41,482 nt of DNA from Elusimicrobiota bacterium (GCA_012517285.1 JAAYVG010000034.1:1-41482), one strand, 5' to 3'. Shown: positions 1 to 7,205, numbered from the stretch's first letter. Notes: a model not told the origin generated them from the letters alone. Translations and numbers: made by a program.

Positions 1-128
1 AATTCAGTCCTTACATTATCAATATCACCTTTCAATTCAGTTCTTAGATTATCAATATCACCTTTTAATTCAGTCCTTACATGATTAAGATCTGCCTTTG
101 TAGCAGGTAAAGATTCATTATTAGTCAT
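1..128 (-). CDS. Coiled-coil repeat protein, N-terminal part (runs off the left edge)
   Basis: An open frame starts at ATG (126-128) behind a strong Shine-Dalgarno sequence (AGGAGG, 6 nt upstream) and runs to the window edge, giving 42 codons. After about 15 residues (MTNNESLPATKADLN...) the protein becomes a tandem 11-residue repeat, V/L-R-T-E-L-K-G-D-I-D-N. It is encoded by 33-nt DNA repeats that differ at only a few bases. Hendecad repeats of this kind form long coiled coils, and similar repeats occur in DUF1640/CCDC90-like proteins. It is the last visible gene of the minus-strand lysine block, 77 nt after kamA. Function is unknown, and the C-terminal part that could show a membrane anchor is missing. 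Confidence 0.75.
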   Translation of the reverse strand, partial: MTNNESLPATKADLNHVRTELKGDIDNLRTELKGDIDNVRTE

Positions 129-205
129 ACAAATCCTCCTTAATACTTTCTATATAATTTTTCAAAAAAATCTATCTTTCAGTTTCTTTTTTTCTAACCT
201 ATGAT

Positions 206-1489
206 TTAATCTTTATCAACTACCCCTCTATGTCTCTTTATCCTTATTAAATTGGCAGGTTCAAGTGTTAATTTTTCACCGTTTAAAAGCTTTGCTATAC
301 CATCCATAGGCTTGTATTCTTCATCATTGCAGTATTCGCAGTTGCATTCATTTGATTTATAGTCAGGTTGGGTATATGTGGTTATAACTCCCTCATAGTT
401 TCTGAGCACAACCCTTTTATCACTCATTGATATAAGGTACTGTGGCATAACAGGTATCTTTCCACCGCCTCCAGGAGCATCAACCACAAATGTAGGAACT
501 GCCATACCTGTTGTATGACCTCTTAAGTTCTCAATGATCTCTATTCCCTTTGAAACAGATGTTCTAAAATGGCTTATCCCCATAGAAAGATCGCACTGAT
601 ATATATAATAAGGCTTGACCCTTATCATCAAAAGCTCCTGAACAAGTCTTTTCATAGTCTGAGGGCAATCGTTTATATCCCTTAAAAGCACACTCTGATT
701 TCCAAGAGGTATTCCTGCATTGGCTAATTTTTCACAAGCTTTTTTTGCCTCTTCTGTTATCTCCTTTGGATGATTAAAATGGGTGTTTATATATATGGGA
801 TGATATTTTTTTAACATATTCACAAGAGAATCAGTTATTCTCATTGGCATAACAACAGGGGTTCTTGTCCCTATTCTTATTATTTCAACATGGTCAATCT
901 TTCTAAGTTCACTTATTATTTTTTCTAAGTAATCATCGTTTAAAACAAACGGGTCCCCGCCTGATATGAGCACATCCCTTACTTCCTTAGCATTACTGAT
1001 ATAATCTATGGATTTTTCAATGTTTTCCCAGCTCATATGGACATCATCAAAGCCAACAAGCCTTCTTCTCGTGCAGTGTCTGCAGTTCATAGAGCATATA
1101 TTTGTAACAAGAAATAAAACTCTATCAGGATATCTGTGAGTGAGTCCAGGAACAGGTGAGTCTATATCCTCATGAAGAGGATCGGAGAGATCCTCAGGTG
1201 CTTCAACGAGTTCTTTCGCTGAAGGTATAGCTAATTTTCTCACAGGACAACTTTTATCCTTTTTATCCATAAGAGCAGCATAGTATGGCGTTATAGACAT
1301 CCTAAATTTTTTCAAAACCTTGTTGAGGGATTCTTCCTCTTCCCGGTCTATAACACATACCTTTTTAAGTGTTTCAACATCCTTTATCACGTTTGATAGC
1401 TGCCACTTATAATCACACCACTCATCTTCACTCACATCCTTCCATAGTGGTATGTTTTTCCATTCAACACTTTTAAATTCTTTTTTCAT
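206..1489 (-). CDS. kamA: L-lysine 2,3-aminomutase (radical SAM, PLP)
   Basis: KamA interconverts L-lysine and L-beta-lysine, the first step of anaerobic lysine fermentation, using S-adenosylmethionine, a [4Fe-4S] cluster and PLP. The 427-aa length fits the clostridial enzymes (about 416 aa). The cluster ligands are the CxxxCxxC of CSMNCRHC at residues 132, 136 and 139. ISGGDP at 175-180 is the SAM-side motif. The PLP lysine is K344 in PGGGGK. C275 and the CNCEYC cysteines (382, 384, 387) match the zinc-site spacing of the Clostridium subterminale enzyme. The gene lies 184 nt downstream of kdd, separated by a heptamer-array spacer. It could be an EF-P-lysine-type EpmB paralogue, but the length, zinc cysteines and pathway neighbours favour the catabolic enzyme. 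Confidence 0.96.
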   Translation of the reverse strand: MKKEFKSVEWKNIPLWKDVSEDEWCDYKWQLSNVIKDVETLKKVCVIDREEEESLNKVLKKFRMSITPYYAALMDKKDKSCPVRKLAIPSAKELVEAPEDLSDPLHEDIDSPVPGLTHRYPDRVLFLVTNICSMNCRHCTRRRLVGFDDVHMSWENIEKSIDYISNAKEVRDVLISGGDPFVLNDDYLEKIISELRKIDHVEIIRIGTRTPVVMPMRITDSLVNMLKKYHPIYINTHFNHPKEITEEAKKACEKLANAGIPLGNQSVLLRDINDCPQTMKRLVQELLMIRVKPYYIYQCDLSMGISHFRTSVSKGIEIIENLRGHTTGMAVPTFVVDAPGGGGKIPVMPQYLISMSDKRVVLRNYEGVITTYTQPDYKSNECNCEYCNDEEYKPMDGIAKLLNGEKLTLEPANLIRIKRHRGVVDKD

Positions 1490-1545
1490 ATCTTCTCCTA
1501 TGAAATTTTGTCTTTCGTCAAAATTTCAGTGTTCAGTAAAGGGAA

Positions 1546-1671
1546 GACAGAAGGCAGATGTCAGAAGACAGAAGGCAAAAGACAGGTGACATAGGGGAGT
1601 TCCTTTAAAATCTGACTTCTGTCCTCTGTTTTCTGTTTTTCTGATTTCTGACATCTGTTTTCTGACTTCTG
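1546..1671. repeat. Paired heptamer arrays in the kdd-kamA spacer
   Basis: Positions 1546-1590 hold six heptads of the form G-A/T-C-A-G-A-A in perfect register. Positions 1611-1671 hold nine TCTG cores starting at 1611, 1618, 1625, 1632, 1640, 1647, 1654, 1661 and 1668, so the period is 7 nt with a single slip. The two halves are roughly reverse complements: 1544-1567 can pair with 1646-1669 at 21 of 24 positions, so the spacer can fold into a long imperfect hairpin. The period is not a multiple of three, which argues against coding. The same class recurs at 23070-23101 and 32805-32860. Confidence 0.85.
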
Positions 1672-1673
1672 TT

Positions 1674-2729
1674 TCACACATAATGCTTTTCGTAGTCTTC
1701 TCTTATTATTTTACTTTTTCTTAATATGTCAATCACAATCTCAGCATGCCCCTTCATATAGCCATTGCCTATGACCATATCAACATCCCTTCCAACTCCC
1801 TCAGCACCCAAAGCTGCTTTCGTAAAGCTCGTCGCCATAGAAAAAAAGTATACTATACCTCTTTCCCTTGCCATCAGTATTGATGCCATCTCAGTGTTAG
1901 GGATATTAACACAGTTTATTACGACATCAGCCATTCTTCCATCTGTAACCTTTCTTACCGTCTCATAACATGATACGGCATCGGTTGCATCAAGCATTAA
2001 GGAATGATCACAAAACCCCATCCTTTTCATCTTATCAACACCGGCCTTTGAGTATTCTATTCCTATAACCTTGCCAGTAACCCCTGCTCTTTCCTTTGCA
2101 GCATAGCTTACAAGTACACCAGACTTTCCACCCGCACCTATTATAACAACAGTATCCCCCGGCTTAACAAGCCTCTGAGTCTGCGCAGGAGCCCCTGCAA
2201 CATCAAGAACTGCAAGTGCTAACTGCTCTGGAATATCCTTTGGAAGCTTTGCATATATCCCGCTTTCAAAAAGTATTGCTTTTGCAGAAACATTTACCTG
2301 CTCTGTTCCTTTTTTAATACCAATAATCTTATCTATCCTTAATGGTGTGAGTGAGAGGGAAACAAGGCTTGCAATTTTATCACCCTCTTTCAAATCTATT
2401 TTTCCTCTTAGTTTATCACCGATATTAAGAACCTTTCCTATAAACATTCCACCAGAGCCTGTGACAGGGTTCTGCATCTTTCCCTTTTCATTTACAATTC
2501 TGAGTATCTCTTCTCTTATTGCTTTCTCATCGTTTAAACACTTGTTTTTTATCTGAGTAAAGCTTGCTGAGTCTATGTTCAATGTTTTTACATCAACAAG
2601 TATCTCATTATCCCAGATGTAACTCATATTATTATCAATCTTAAGAGCTGGTTGTGGTAGAACATTTTTAGGTTCTATAACCCTGTGTGTCCCAAATGGA
2701 TTGCCAGATTTTCTGATTTCTATGTCCAT
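1674..2729 (-). CDS. kdd: L-erythro-3,5-diaminohexanoate dehydrogenase
   Basis: Kdd oxidatively deaminates 3,5-diaminohexanoate to 3-keto-5-aminohexanoate with NAD(P)+, the third step of lysine fermentation. The 351-aa protein has the family's typical N-terminus (GNPFGTHRVIEPKNVLPQPA) and an alcohol-dehydrogenase-like Rossmann segment, VVIIGAGGKSGVLVSYAAK, around residues 193-211. The known enzymes are about 345 aa, so it is full length. The ATG at 2729 follows GGGAGGATTTT, a strong ribosome binding site. A candidate promoter lies just upstream (2764-2793). It sits between a pilin gene and kamA on the same strand. Assignment is firm because kce and kamA are beside it. Confidence 0.93.
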   Translation of the reverse strand: MDIEIRKSGNPFGTHRVIEPKNVLPQPALKIDNNMSYIWDNEILVDVKTLNIDSASFTQIKNKCLNDEKAIREEILRIVNEKGKMQNPVTGSGGMFIGKVLNIGDKLRGKIDLKEGDKIASLVSLSLTPLRIDKIIGIKKGTEQVNVSAKAILFESGIYAKLPKDIPEQLALAVLDVAGAPAQTQRLVKPGDTVVIIGAGGKSGVLVSYAAKERAGVTGKVIGIEYSKAGVDKMKRMGFCDHSLMLDATDAVSCYETVRKVTDGRMADVVINCVNIPNTEMASILMARERGIVYFFSMATSFTKAALGAEGVGRDVDMVIGNGYMKGHAEIVIDILRKSKIIREDYEKHYV

Positions 2730-2763
2730 AAAATCCTCCCAACTATTAATCCAAAAAGATTCA

Positions 2764-2793
2764 GTTACATCTGGTTCAATAGTAATATGTCAA
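2764..2793 (-). promoter_or_regulatory. Candidate sigma-70 promoter for kdd-kamA
   Basis: On the minus strand a perfect -35 TTGACA (2793-2788) is followed after 18 nt by TGTAAC (2769-2764), which matches the -10 consensus at four of six positions. Transcription would start near 2757, about 28 nt before the kdd start codon. The -35 is excellent but the -10 is only fair. Confidence 0.45.
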
Positions 2794-2927
2794 TCCACAC
2801 TGATTCAATTAAAACATATTGATAAATAAATCAAAAACAAAAAAACACCACCAACACTTTAATTTATTTATTTGACATAAAACAAAAGATATAACACTAA
2901 AAATACTATAACAGAATATTATTTTTA

Positions 2928-3368
2928 TTAATTAATGAGGTCACGATTACAAGCTGCATTATTGCATGTTATTGTCTTAGTGACTCCATTATATGTTAAG
3001 ACATAGGCTCCATAACCTGATGGCGAAGCAGTCCTTGTAGCATTGATTGCATAACCTGTTGTGCTGTTCCCTACTATTTGAACATTGAATGACTTCAATG
3101 TGCAGGCTCCAGCCCCTGTGCAGTTGATCCCTGAGGCGTTTGCAACTGTTATATCAAGGTCATCCCAGTTGTTTGTATATGTAAGCTTTCTTGAATAATA
3201 TCTTTCTTCTGTTGCCTTAACATTTGCAAATATATTGTTTGCCTCAGCAACCCTTGAACGCTCAACAGCCTTGAAGTACTGCGGAACACCCATAGCTGCA
3301 AGTATTCCTATGATCAAGACCACGACGAGAAGTTCTATAAGTGTGAACCCTTCTCTCTTTAGTTTCAT
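2928..3368 (-). CDS. Type IV pilin-like protein (major-pilin type), copy 1
   Basis: This 146-aa prepilin has a short basic leader (MKLKREG) and the class III signal FTLIELLVVVLIIGILAA, cleaved between G7 and F8 by prepilin peptidase and N-methylated. Glu5 of the mature protein, needed for pilus assembly, is present. The globular part ends with two cysteine pairs (NCTGAGAC and CNNAAC), which suggests disulphides. The conserved YFKAVERSRVAEA stretch continues the N-terminal helix. The start follows GGAGGGAGGAATAT. It lies between kce and kdd in the lysine block and is a close paralogue of the pilin at 5848-6282. Whether it is a true pilus subunit or a type II secretion pseudopilin cannot be decided here. 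Confidence 0.92.
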   Translation of the reverse strand: MKLKREGFTLIELLVVVLIIGILAAMGVPQYFKAVERSRVAEANNIFANVKATEERYYSRKLTYTNNWDDLDITVANASGINCTGAGACTLKSFNVQIVGNSTTGYAINATRTASPSGYGAYVLTYNGVTKTITCNNAACNRDLIN

Positions 3369-3389
3369 ATATTCCTCCCTCCATCAACA

Positions 3390-3498
3390 AACAATAAACA
3401 AGACCTTAATAAAATCCATTGTTTATTGTTATAAAAATAAACATCATTTTATAATAAAATTATATCAAAATTTTACTGATATAAAAAATTTTATATCA
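3390..3498. promoter_or_regulatory. Dyad symmetries between kce and pilin copy 1
   Basis: Two inverted repeats lie in this 135-nt AT-rich spacer. A 22-nt perfect palindrome (TGATATAAAA, AA, TTTTATATCA) at 3477-3498 starts 5 nt after the kce stop. AACAATAAAC (3390-3399) pairs perfectly with GTTTATTGTT (3421-3430) inside the presumed pilin leader. A minus-strand TATAAT (3464-3459) could be a -10 element, but no good -35 accompanies it. Neither hairpin has the GC stem and U-tract of an intrinsic terminator. Confidence 0.4.
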
Positions 3499-3503
3499 TG
3501 TTG

Positions 3504-4316
3504 TTATTTTATTTTAAAAAAATCCCTTACATCATCTGGGCTTGCAACCTCTTTTTGGGCTATCTTTACAAGCGTTGCTGCACGTTCTACAAACTCTGCA
3601 TTGGATTTTGCAACTACACCCTTAGAATAATAAATATTATCCTCATAGCCAACCCTTATATTGCCATCAAATGATAATGCTCCAAATATTGCAGGAAGAT
3701 GGGCTCGTCCTATTCCCATAAGAGTCCACTCACTTTGATCAGGCAACAACCCTATCATATCAGATAGTATTTTATGATTATATGGAAGAGCGACAGGGAC
3801 ATTTAAAACAAAACCATAGTGATATGGTGGCTTAACCAATCCCTCTTTGATCAATATATGTGATGATATTATATGAGATATATCAAAGCACTCAAATGTT
3901 GGCTTGACATTGTATTTGTTCATCTCAGATGCAAACATCTTCATCACAGGCAATGTGTTTATTATATAATCATTGCCAAAATTAACTGTTCCACAATCTA
4001 AGGACGCCATATCAGGCTTTAATGATACAGGTAGTATCCTTTCCTCAGGTGTCATACCAACAGCCCCACCTGTTGTTATCTCAATAACAACATCACATTT
4101 TTTTCTTATAAGATCTATGGCTTCTTTAAAAACATTCAGATTAGATGTTGGAGTCCCATCATTATTCCTAACGTGAAGATGAATTATTGAAGCACCTGCT
4201 AAATAACACTCATATGCTGAATCCGCTATTTCTTTTGGGGTTACTGGAAGGTTTGGACACTGGTTTTTCGTTGTCTCAGCACCAGTAACAGCACAGGTTA
4301 TTATTACTTTATCCAT
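3504..4316 (-). CDS. kce: 3-keto-5-aminohexanoate cleavage enzyme (BKACE family)
   Basis: Kce condenses 3-keto-5-aminohexanoate with acetyl-CoA and releases acetoacetate and 3-aminobutyryl-CoA. The 270-aa length matches the family (about 270-276 aa, DUF849, TIM barrel). The zinc ligands are visible as H46 and H48 in IIHLHVR, the same positions as in the Candidatus Cloacimonas acidaminovorans enzyme. The ITTGGAVGMTPEERI segment and the Glu in KPTFECFD are also typical. The gene lies 69 nt downstream of the CoA-transferase B subunit, whose partner substrate acetoacetate is the Kce product. BKACE proteins have other beta-keto acid substrates, but the neighbours make the lysine-pathway role very likely. 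Confidence 0.94.
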   Translation of the reverse strand: MDKVIITCAVTGAETTKNQCPNLPVTPKEIADSAYECYLAGASIIHLHVRNNDGTPTSNLNVFKEAIDLIRKKCDVVIEITTGGAVGMTPEERILPVSLKPDMASLDCGTVNFGNDYIINTLPVMKMFASEMNKYNVKPTFECFDISHIISSHILIKEGLVKPPYHYGFVLNVPVALPYNHKILSDMIGLLPDQSEWTLMGIGRAHLPAIFGALSFDGNIRVGYEDNIYYSKGVVAKSNAEFVERAATLVKIAQKEVASPDDVRDFFKIK

Positions 4317-4330
4317 ATATCCTCCGATTC

Positions 4331-4372
4331 AGTGGTCAGTGCCTGTTCGCTACCAGCATTAATTTAACACAT
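4331..4372. repeat. Truncated intergenic repeat module between kce and CoA-transferase B
   Basis: Two AGTG heptamer units (4331, 4338) run into GCCTG, as at the edge of the 73-bp element at 18161. They are followed by the 19-nt sequence cagcattaatttaacacat at 4354-4372. The identical 19 nt recur at 20373-20391, there also just beyond AGTG heptamers. It looks like a fragment of a composite intergenic repeat. Confidence 0.6.
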
Positions 4373-4385
4373 GAATCATTAGAAA

Positions 4386-5048
4386 TTATAAGAATTTTCT
4401 AATATTTCCTTCAATGATAAGCCTTGCTCCCGTATTTTTTACAACCTCATCAACGGTCGTATCATCGGCTATTTCTTCAAGGACCAATCCCTTTTTAGTA
4501 ACCCTTATAAAGGCTAATTCTGTTATAATTATATCAACCTCTTCCTTTGCTGTAAGGGGGAGTTTGCATCTTTCAAGTATCTTTGGAGAGCCATTTTTAT
4601 TGGTGTGTTCCATAGCTATTATAACCGTCTTTGCCCCAGCAACAAGATCCATAGCACCACCCATACCAGGAACCATCTTGCCTGGTATCATATAGTTTGC
4701 CAAATTCCCCTGTTCATCAACCTCTAAGGCACCTAAAACAGTATAATCCAGATGCCCACCTCTTATTATTGCAAATGACATAGCAGAATCAAAAAAACAC
4801 CCCCCCTTAACTATCGTTACTGGTTTTCCACCAGCGTTTACAATATTAGGATCTTCCTTTCCTTTTTCGGGTTCAGGACCAAGCCCTATAAAACCATTTT
4901 CAGAATGAAATAAAATAGATCTGTCCTCAGGGATGTAGTTGGCGACAAGTGTGGGAAGGCCTATGCCTAAATTAACAACCGAACCATCAATAAACTCTTT
5001 TGCCACTCTCTTTGCTATTCTTATTCTCTTTAATTCTTTGTCATCCAT
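4386..5048 (-). CDS. Acetoacetate/butyrate CoA-transferase, beta subunit
   Basis: This is the B subunit of a heterodimeric 3-oxoacid CoA-transferase (AtoA/ScoB type). The catalytic glutamate that carries CoA is E50 in SENGFIGLGPEPE. NLGIGLPTLVANYIP, GGCFFDSAMSFAIIRGGH and PGMGGAMDLV are family motifs in the expected order. I choose the ATG at 5048 (220 aa) because GAGGT precedes it at good spacing. A longer in-frame version would begin at TTG 5075 with no family homology. It is transcribed after the A subunit, with a 109-nt gap. In lysine fermenters the enzyme exchanges CoA between butyryl-CoA and acetoacetate, so it uses the Kce product. The exact acyl preference cannot be read from the sequence. 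Confidence 0.92.
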   Translation of the reverse strand: MDDKELKRIRIAKRVAKEFIDGSVVNLGIGLPTLVANYIPEDRSILFHSENGFIGLGPEPEKGKEDPNIVNAGGKPVTIVKGGCFFDSAMSFAIIRGGHLDYTVLGALEVDEQGNLANYMIPGKMVPGMGGAMDLVAGAKTVIIAMEHTNKNGSPKILERCKLPLTAKEEVDIIITELAFIRVTKKGLVLEEIADDTTVDEVVKNTGARLIIEGNIRKFL

Positions 5049-5157
5049 CTTTACCTCAGACAAAACAAGTGTCAAAAATGAAGTTCAGAACAGCTCCCTA
5101 ACTAACAGCTGTCATCTCTGATCACTTATAACTAAGACTTTAGAATCTCACCTCTTG

Positions 5158-5805
5158 TTACTGCTTTACTATTTCAGATACAAAAATCCCAGGGATATTT
5201 ACCATATCAGGGTCAAGCTCTCCAATATCAACTATCTTTTCTGCCTCAACTATGACACAATCTGCAGCCATAGCCATAACAATGTTGAAATTCTTTGCAG
5301 ACTTTGCTACAAAACAGTTCCCATTTTTGTCCACCACTGTAGCTTTTATTAAAGCAAAATCTGCTCCCAATGGAAGTTCTAATAGATAATCCTTTTCATT
5401 TATTCGCTTTATTTCCTTTCCATTCTGGACATCCGTTCCAACACCTGTCGGAGTTAGTATCCCACCAAGTCCTGCTCCCTTTGCCCTTATTCTTTCAGCT
5501 AACGTTCCCTGAGGGACAAGCTCAACCTGCATATCACCAGAGTTCATCTTTTCACCTGCAACAGGATTTAAGCCTATATGTGATGCTATGAGTTTTGAAA
5601 CCTGATTGTTGACTATAAGCTTTCCTATTCCCTTATCAGGAAAACCAGCATCGTTTGAAATCAGTGTTAGATTCTTAACATTTTTTTTCAGAAGTTCTTC
5701 TACAAGCAAAAATGGATGGCCCGAAACCATAAAGCCACCGATCATTATAGTAGAGCCATCCTTTATTTTTTTTACTGATTCGTCTTGAGTTATTATTTTT
5801 TTCAC
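5158..5805 (-). CDS. Acetoacetate/butyrate CoA-transferase, alpha subunit
   Basis: This is the A subunit of the same CoA-transferase (AtoD/ScoA type). Family motifs include GGFMVSGHPFLLVEELL, NDAGFPDKGIGKLI, IASHIGLNP, VPQGTLAERIR and GAGLGGILTPTGVGT. The GTG at 5805 gives 215 aa, beginning VKKIITQDESVKKIKDG, which aligns with the usual start. A TTG at 5841 would add 12 hydrophobic residues with no counterpart in the family. The ribosome binding site is weak (AAAGAG). It begins 42 nt after the upstream pilin gene, so pilin and CoA-transferase probably share a transcript. Confidence 0.91.
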   Translation of the reverse strand: MKKIITQDESVKKIKDGSTIMIGGFMVSGHPFLLVEELLKKNVKNLTLISNDAGFPDKGIGKLIVNNQVSKLIASHIGLNPVAGEKMNSGDMQVELVPQGTLAERIRAKGAGLGGILTPTGVGTDVQNGKEIKRINEKDYLLELPLGADFALIKATVVDKNGNCFVAKSAKNFNIVMAMAADCVIVEAEKIVDIGELDPDMVNIPGIFVSEIVKQ

Positions 5806-5847
5806 ACTATACTCTTTAATAAACAGTATCAAATATAGCAAACTATT

Positions 5848-6282
5848 TCAATCAATAAGGTCACGTGTACAAGCTGTATTGTTGCAGGTTATCGTCTTAG
5901 TAGCTCCATTGTATGTTAACACATATGCTCCATAGCCTGACGGAGATGCGAGTCTGAGAGCATTTATCACATAGCCAGTGGGGCTGTTTGCAGCGATAGA
6001 AATGTTATATGATTTAAGAACACAGGAAGACCCTGTGCAGTTGGTCCCTGCATTATTTACAATAGATATGTCCAAGTCATCAAAGTTGTTGGTGTAGGTT
6101 ATTTTTCTTGAGTAGAACCTTTCCTGGGCACTTTGAATCTCTGCAAATATGCTGTTTGCCTCAGCAACCCTTGAACGCTCAACAGCTTTGAAGTACTGCG
6201 GAACACCCATAGCTGCAAGTATTCCTATGATCAAGACCACGACGAGAAGCTCTATAAGTGTGAACCCTCTTCTATTTTTCAT
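5848..6282 (-). CDS. Type IV pilin-like protein, copy 2
   Basis: This prepilin has leader MKNRRG and class III signal FTLIELLVVVLIIGILAA, with Glu5 of the mature protein present. It has the same architecture as copy 1, ending with two cysteine pairs (NCTGSSC and CNNTAC). The ATG at 6282 (144 aa) is favoured because AGGAGG sits 6 nt upstream. A longer version from 6312 would put ten odd residues before the leader. It is the first gene after the promoter at 6404-6432 and is followed by the CoA-transferase genes. A 116-nt block covering the N-terminal helix (6153-6268) differs from copy 1 (3236-3351) at only two bases, while the rest has diverged clearly. Confidence 0.92.
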   Translation of the reverse strand: MKNRRGFTLIELLVVVLIIGILAAMGVPQYFKAVERSRVAEANSIFAEIQSAQERFYSRKITYTNNFDDLDISIVNNAGTNCTGSSCVLKSYNISIAANSPTGYVINALRLASPSGYGAYVLTYNGATKTITCNNTACTRDLID

Positions 6283-6339
6283 ATGTATCCTCCTAAAAAT
6301 AGTTGTCAGCATTAACTTTTATGATTTTGCTGCCCAACC

Positions 6340-6435
6340 ATCTTGACATCCTTTATTATCTCATAAAAAAGACAATATATCTGAATAATTCAGATATCGT
6401 ATTAGTATATATCAACGATATCTAAATGTCAAGAT
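6340..6435. promoter_or_regulatory. Nested dyads around the pilin/CoA-transferase promoter
   Basis: Three perfect inverted repeats lie inside 96 bp. The outer pair is ATCTTGACAT (6340-6349) and ATGTCAAGAT (6426-6435). An inner pair, AGATATCGT (6392-6400) and ACGATATCT (6415-6423), straddles the -10 element. A palindrome with arms ATATCTGAAT (6377-6386) and ATTCAGATAT (6388-6397) has its centre near +10. The inner pairs are placed as operators would be. The whole could alternatively be a small palindromic repeat element that happens to carry a promoter. Confidence 0.6.
6404..6432 (-). promoter_or_regulatory. Strong sigma-70 promoter for pilin copy 2 and the lysine block
   Basis: On the minus strand TTGACA (6432-6427) and TATACT (6409-6404) are separated by exactly 17 nt. 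Transcription would start near 6397 and leave a leader of about 115 nt before the pilin start codon. It lies downstream of tRNA-Pro and is the best promoter I found in the window. It probably drives pilin, both CoA-transferase genes and perhaps kce. Confidence 0.7.
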
Positions 6436-6477
6436 CGTAAGACATCTTTAAAACAGTCCTATTTGTCCATAAATTTT

Positions 6478-6552
6478 TCGGGGCACCCAGGCTTGAACTG
6501 GGAACCTCTCGCTCCCAAAGCGAGCGCTCTAAGCCATTTGAGCTATGCCCCG
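6478..6552 (-). tRNA. tRNA-Pro (anticodon UGG)
   Basis: The minus strand folds into a complete cloverleaf. The acceptor CGGGGCA pairs with TGCCCCG, the D stem is GCTC/GAGC, the anticodon stem is CTCGC/GCGAG around the loop TTTGGGA, and the T arm is CCCAG-TTCAAGC-CTGGG. The anticodon is UGG and the discriminator is A. CCA is not encoded. It lies 115 nt downstream of yjbQ. Confidence 0.96.
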
Positions 6553-6628
6553 TAAAAAAACTCATTAAAAAGAACAAAAATATATCTCTATATTATTTTA
6601 CATTATTTTTTTATGTTTTATGCTTATT

Positions 6629-7155
6629 ATCCGTTTTTACATCTTGATGACTCTTCTTCCTAAAAGATTAATTGTTATCGCTGATAAACTTGAGCCAGAG
6701 CTTTCTTGATCTCGGTCCATCAAATTCACAGAGATATAATGTCTGCCACCTGCCTAACTCTAACTTGAAGTCTCTTACGAAAACAAATATTGAGTTTCCT
6801 GTAAGTATGGACTTAATATGTGAATGAGAATTTCCCTCGGTATGTAAGTATTTGTCATCTGGTGCTATGAGTTTGTTGAGTTTATTGATAACATCCTTCC
6901 TAACATTCTCATCTGCTCCCTCATTTATTGCAATTCCACAGGTTGTATGCGGACAGTATAGAAAACATATGCCGTTCTTCGCATCGTTTTCCTTCAATTC
7001 TTTTTCTACAAGAGAGGTTATGTCTAACATCTCCTGTTCATTTTTTGTTTCTATATCTATTTCTGATGTCATAAATCCATGTATTGGTCACTAACTAATT
7101 TCTTCGTCTCCATCCCGATGAATCCGTTTTCATATTGATGATTATTCTTCCTAAA
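6629..7155. repeat. Imperfect direct repeat bracketing yjbQ
   Basis: A 36-nt sequence at 6629-6664 recurs as 34 nt at 7122-7155, starting atccgtttt and ending ttcttcctaaa in both. The copies differ by a 2-nt gap and about three substitutions. One copy lies just beyond the yjbQ stop, the other between yjbQ and the upstream transporter gene. This may mark a past insertion or duplication of the yjbQ segment. Confidence 0.5.
6668..7072 (-). CDS. YjbQ/UPF0047 family protein
   Basis: This 134-aa protein has the complete family pattern: PHTTCGIAINEGAD, the EGNSHSHIKS loop with its metal-site histidines, and LGRWQTLYLCEFDGPRSR near the C-terminus. The length is normal for YjbQ (about 135-140 aa). 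Family members have low thiamine-phosphate synthase activity in vitro, but their physiological role is unsettled. It follows an AI-2E-type transporter gene with a 133-nt gap and precedes tRNA-Pro. Confidence 0.92.
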   Translation of the reverse strand: MTSEIDIETKNEQEMLDITSLVEKELKENDAKNGICFLYCPHTTCGIAINEGADENVRKDVINKLNKLIAPDDKYLHTEGNSHSHIKSILTGNSIFVFVRDFKLELGRWQTLYLCEFDGPRSRKLWLKFISDNN

Positions 7156-7205
7156 TAACCAAACAACGAGATGACTAAAGAACTAAACAACTTCTTCACC
7201 GCCCA

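Noticed and set aside
2872-2893. Plus-strand TTGACA with a nearby TATAAC
   Set aside because: The spacing is only about 12 nt and it would read antisense into the pilin gene.
5806-5841. TTG-initiated extension of CoA-transferase A
   Set aside because: The extra residues are hydrophobic and absent from the family; GTG 5805 gives the expected N-terminus.
6340-6435. The 10-bp outer inverted repeat read as transposon ends
   Set aside because: No target-site duplication flanks it and no second copy is visible in the window; regulatory dyads remain the simpler reading.
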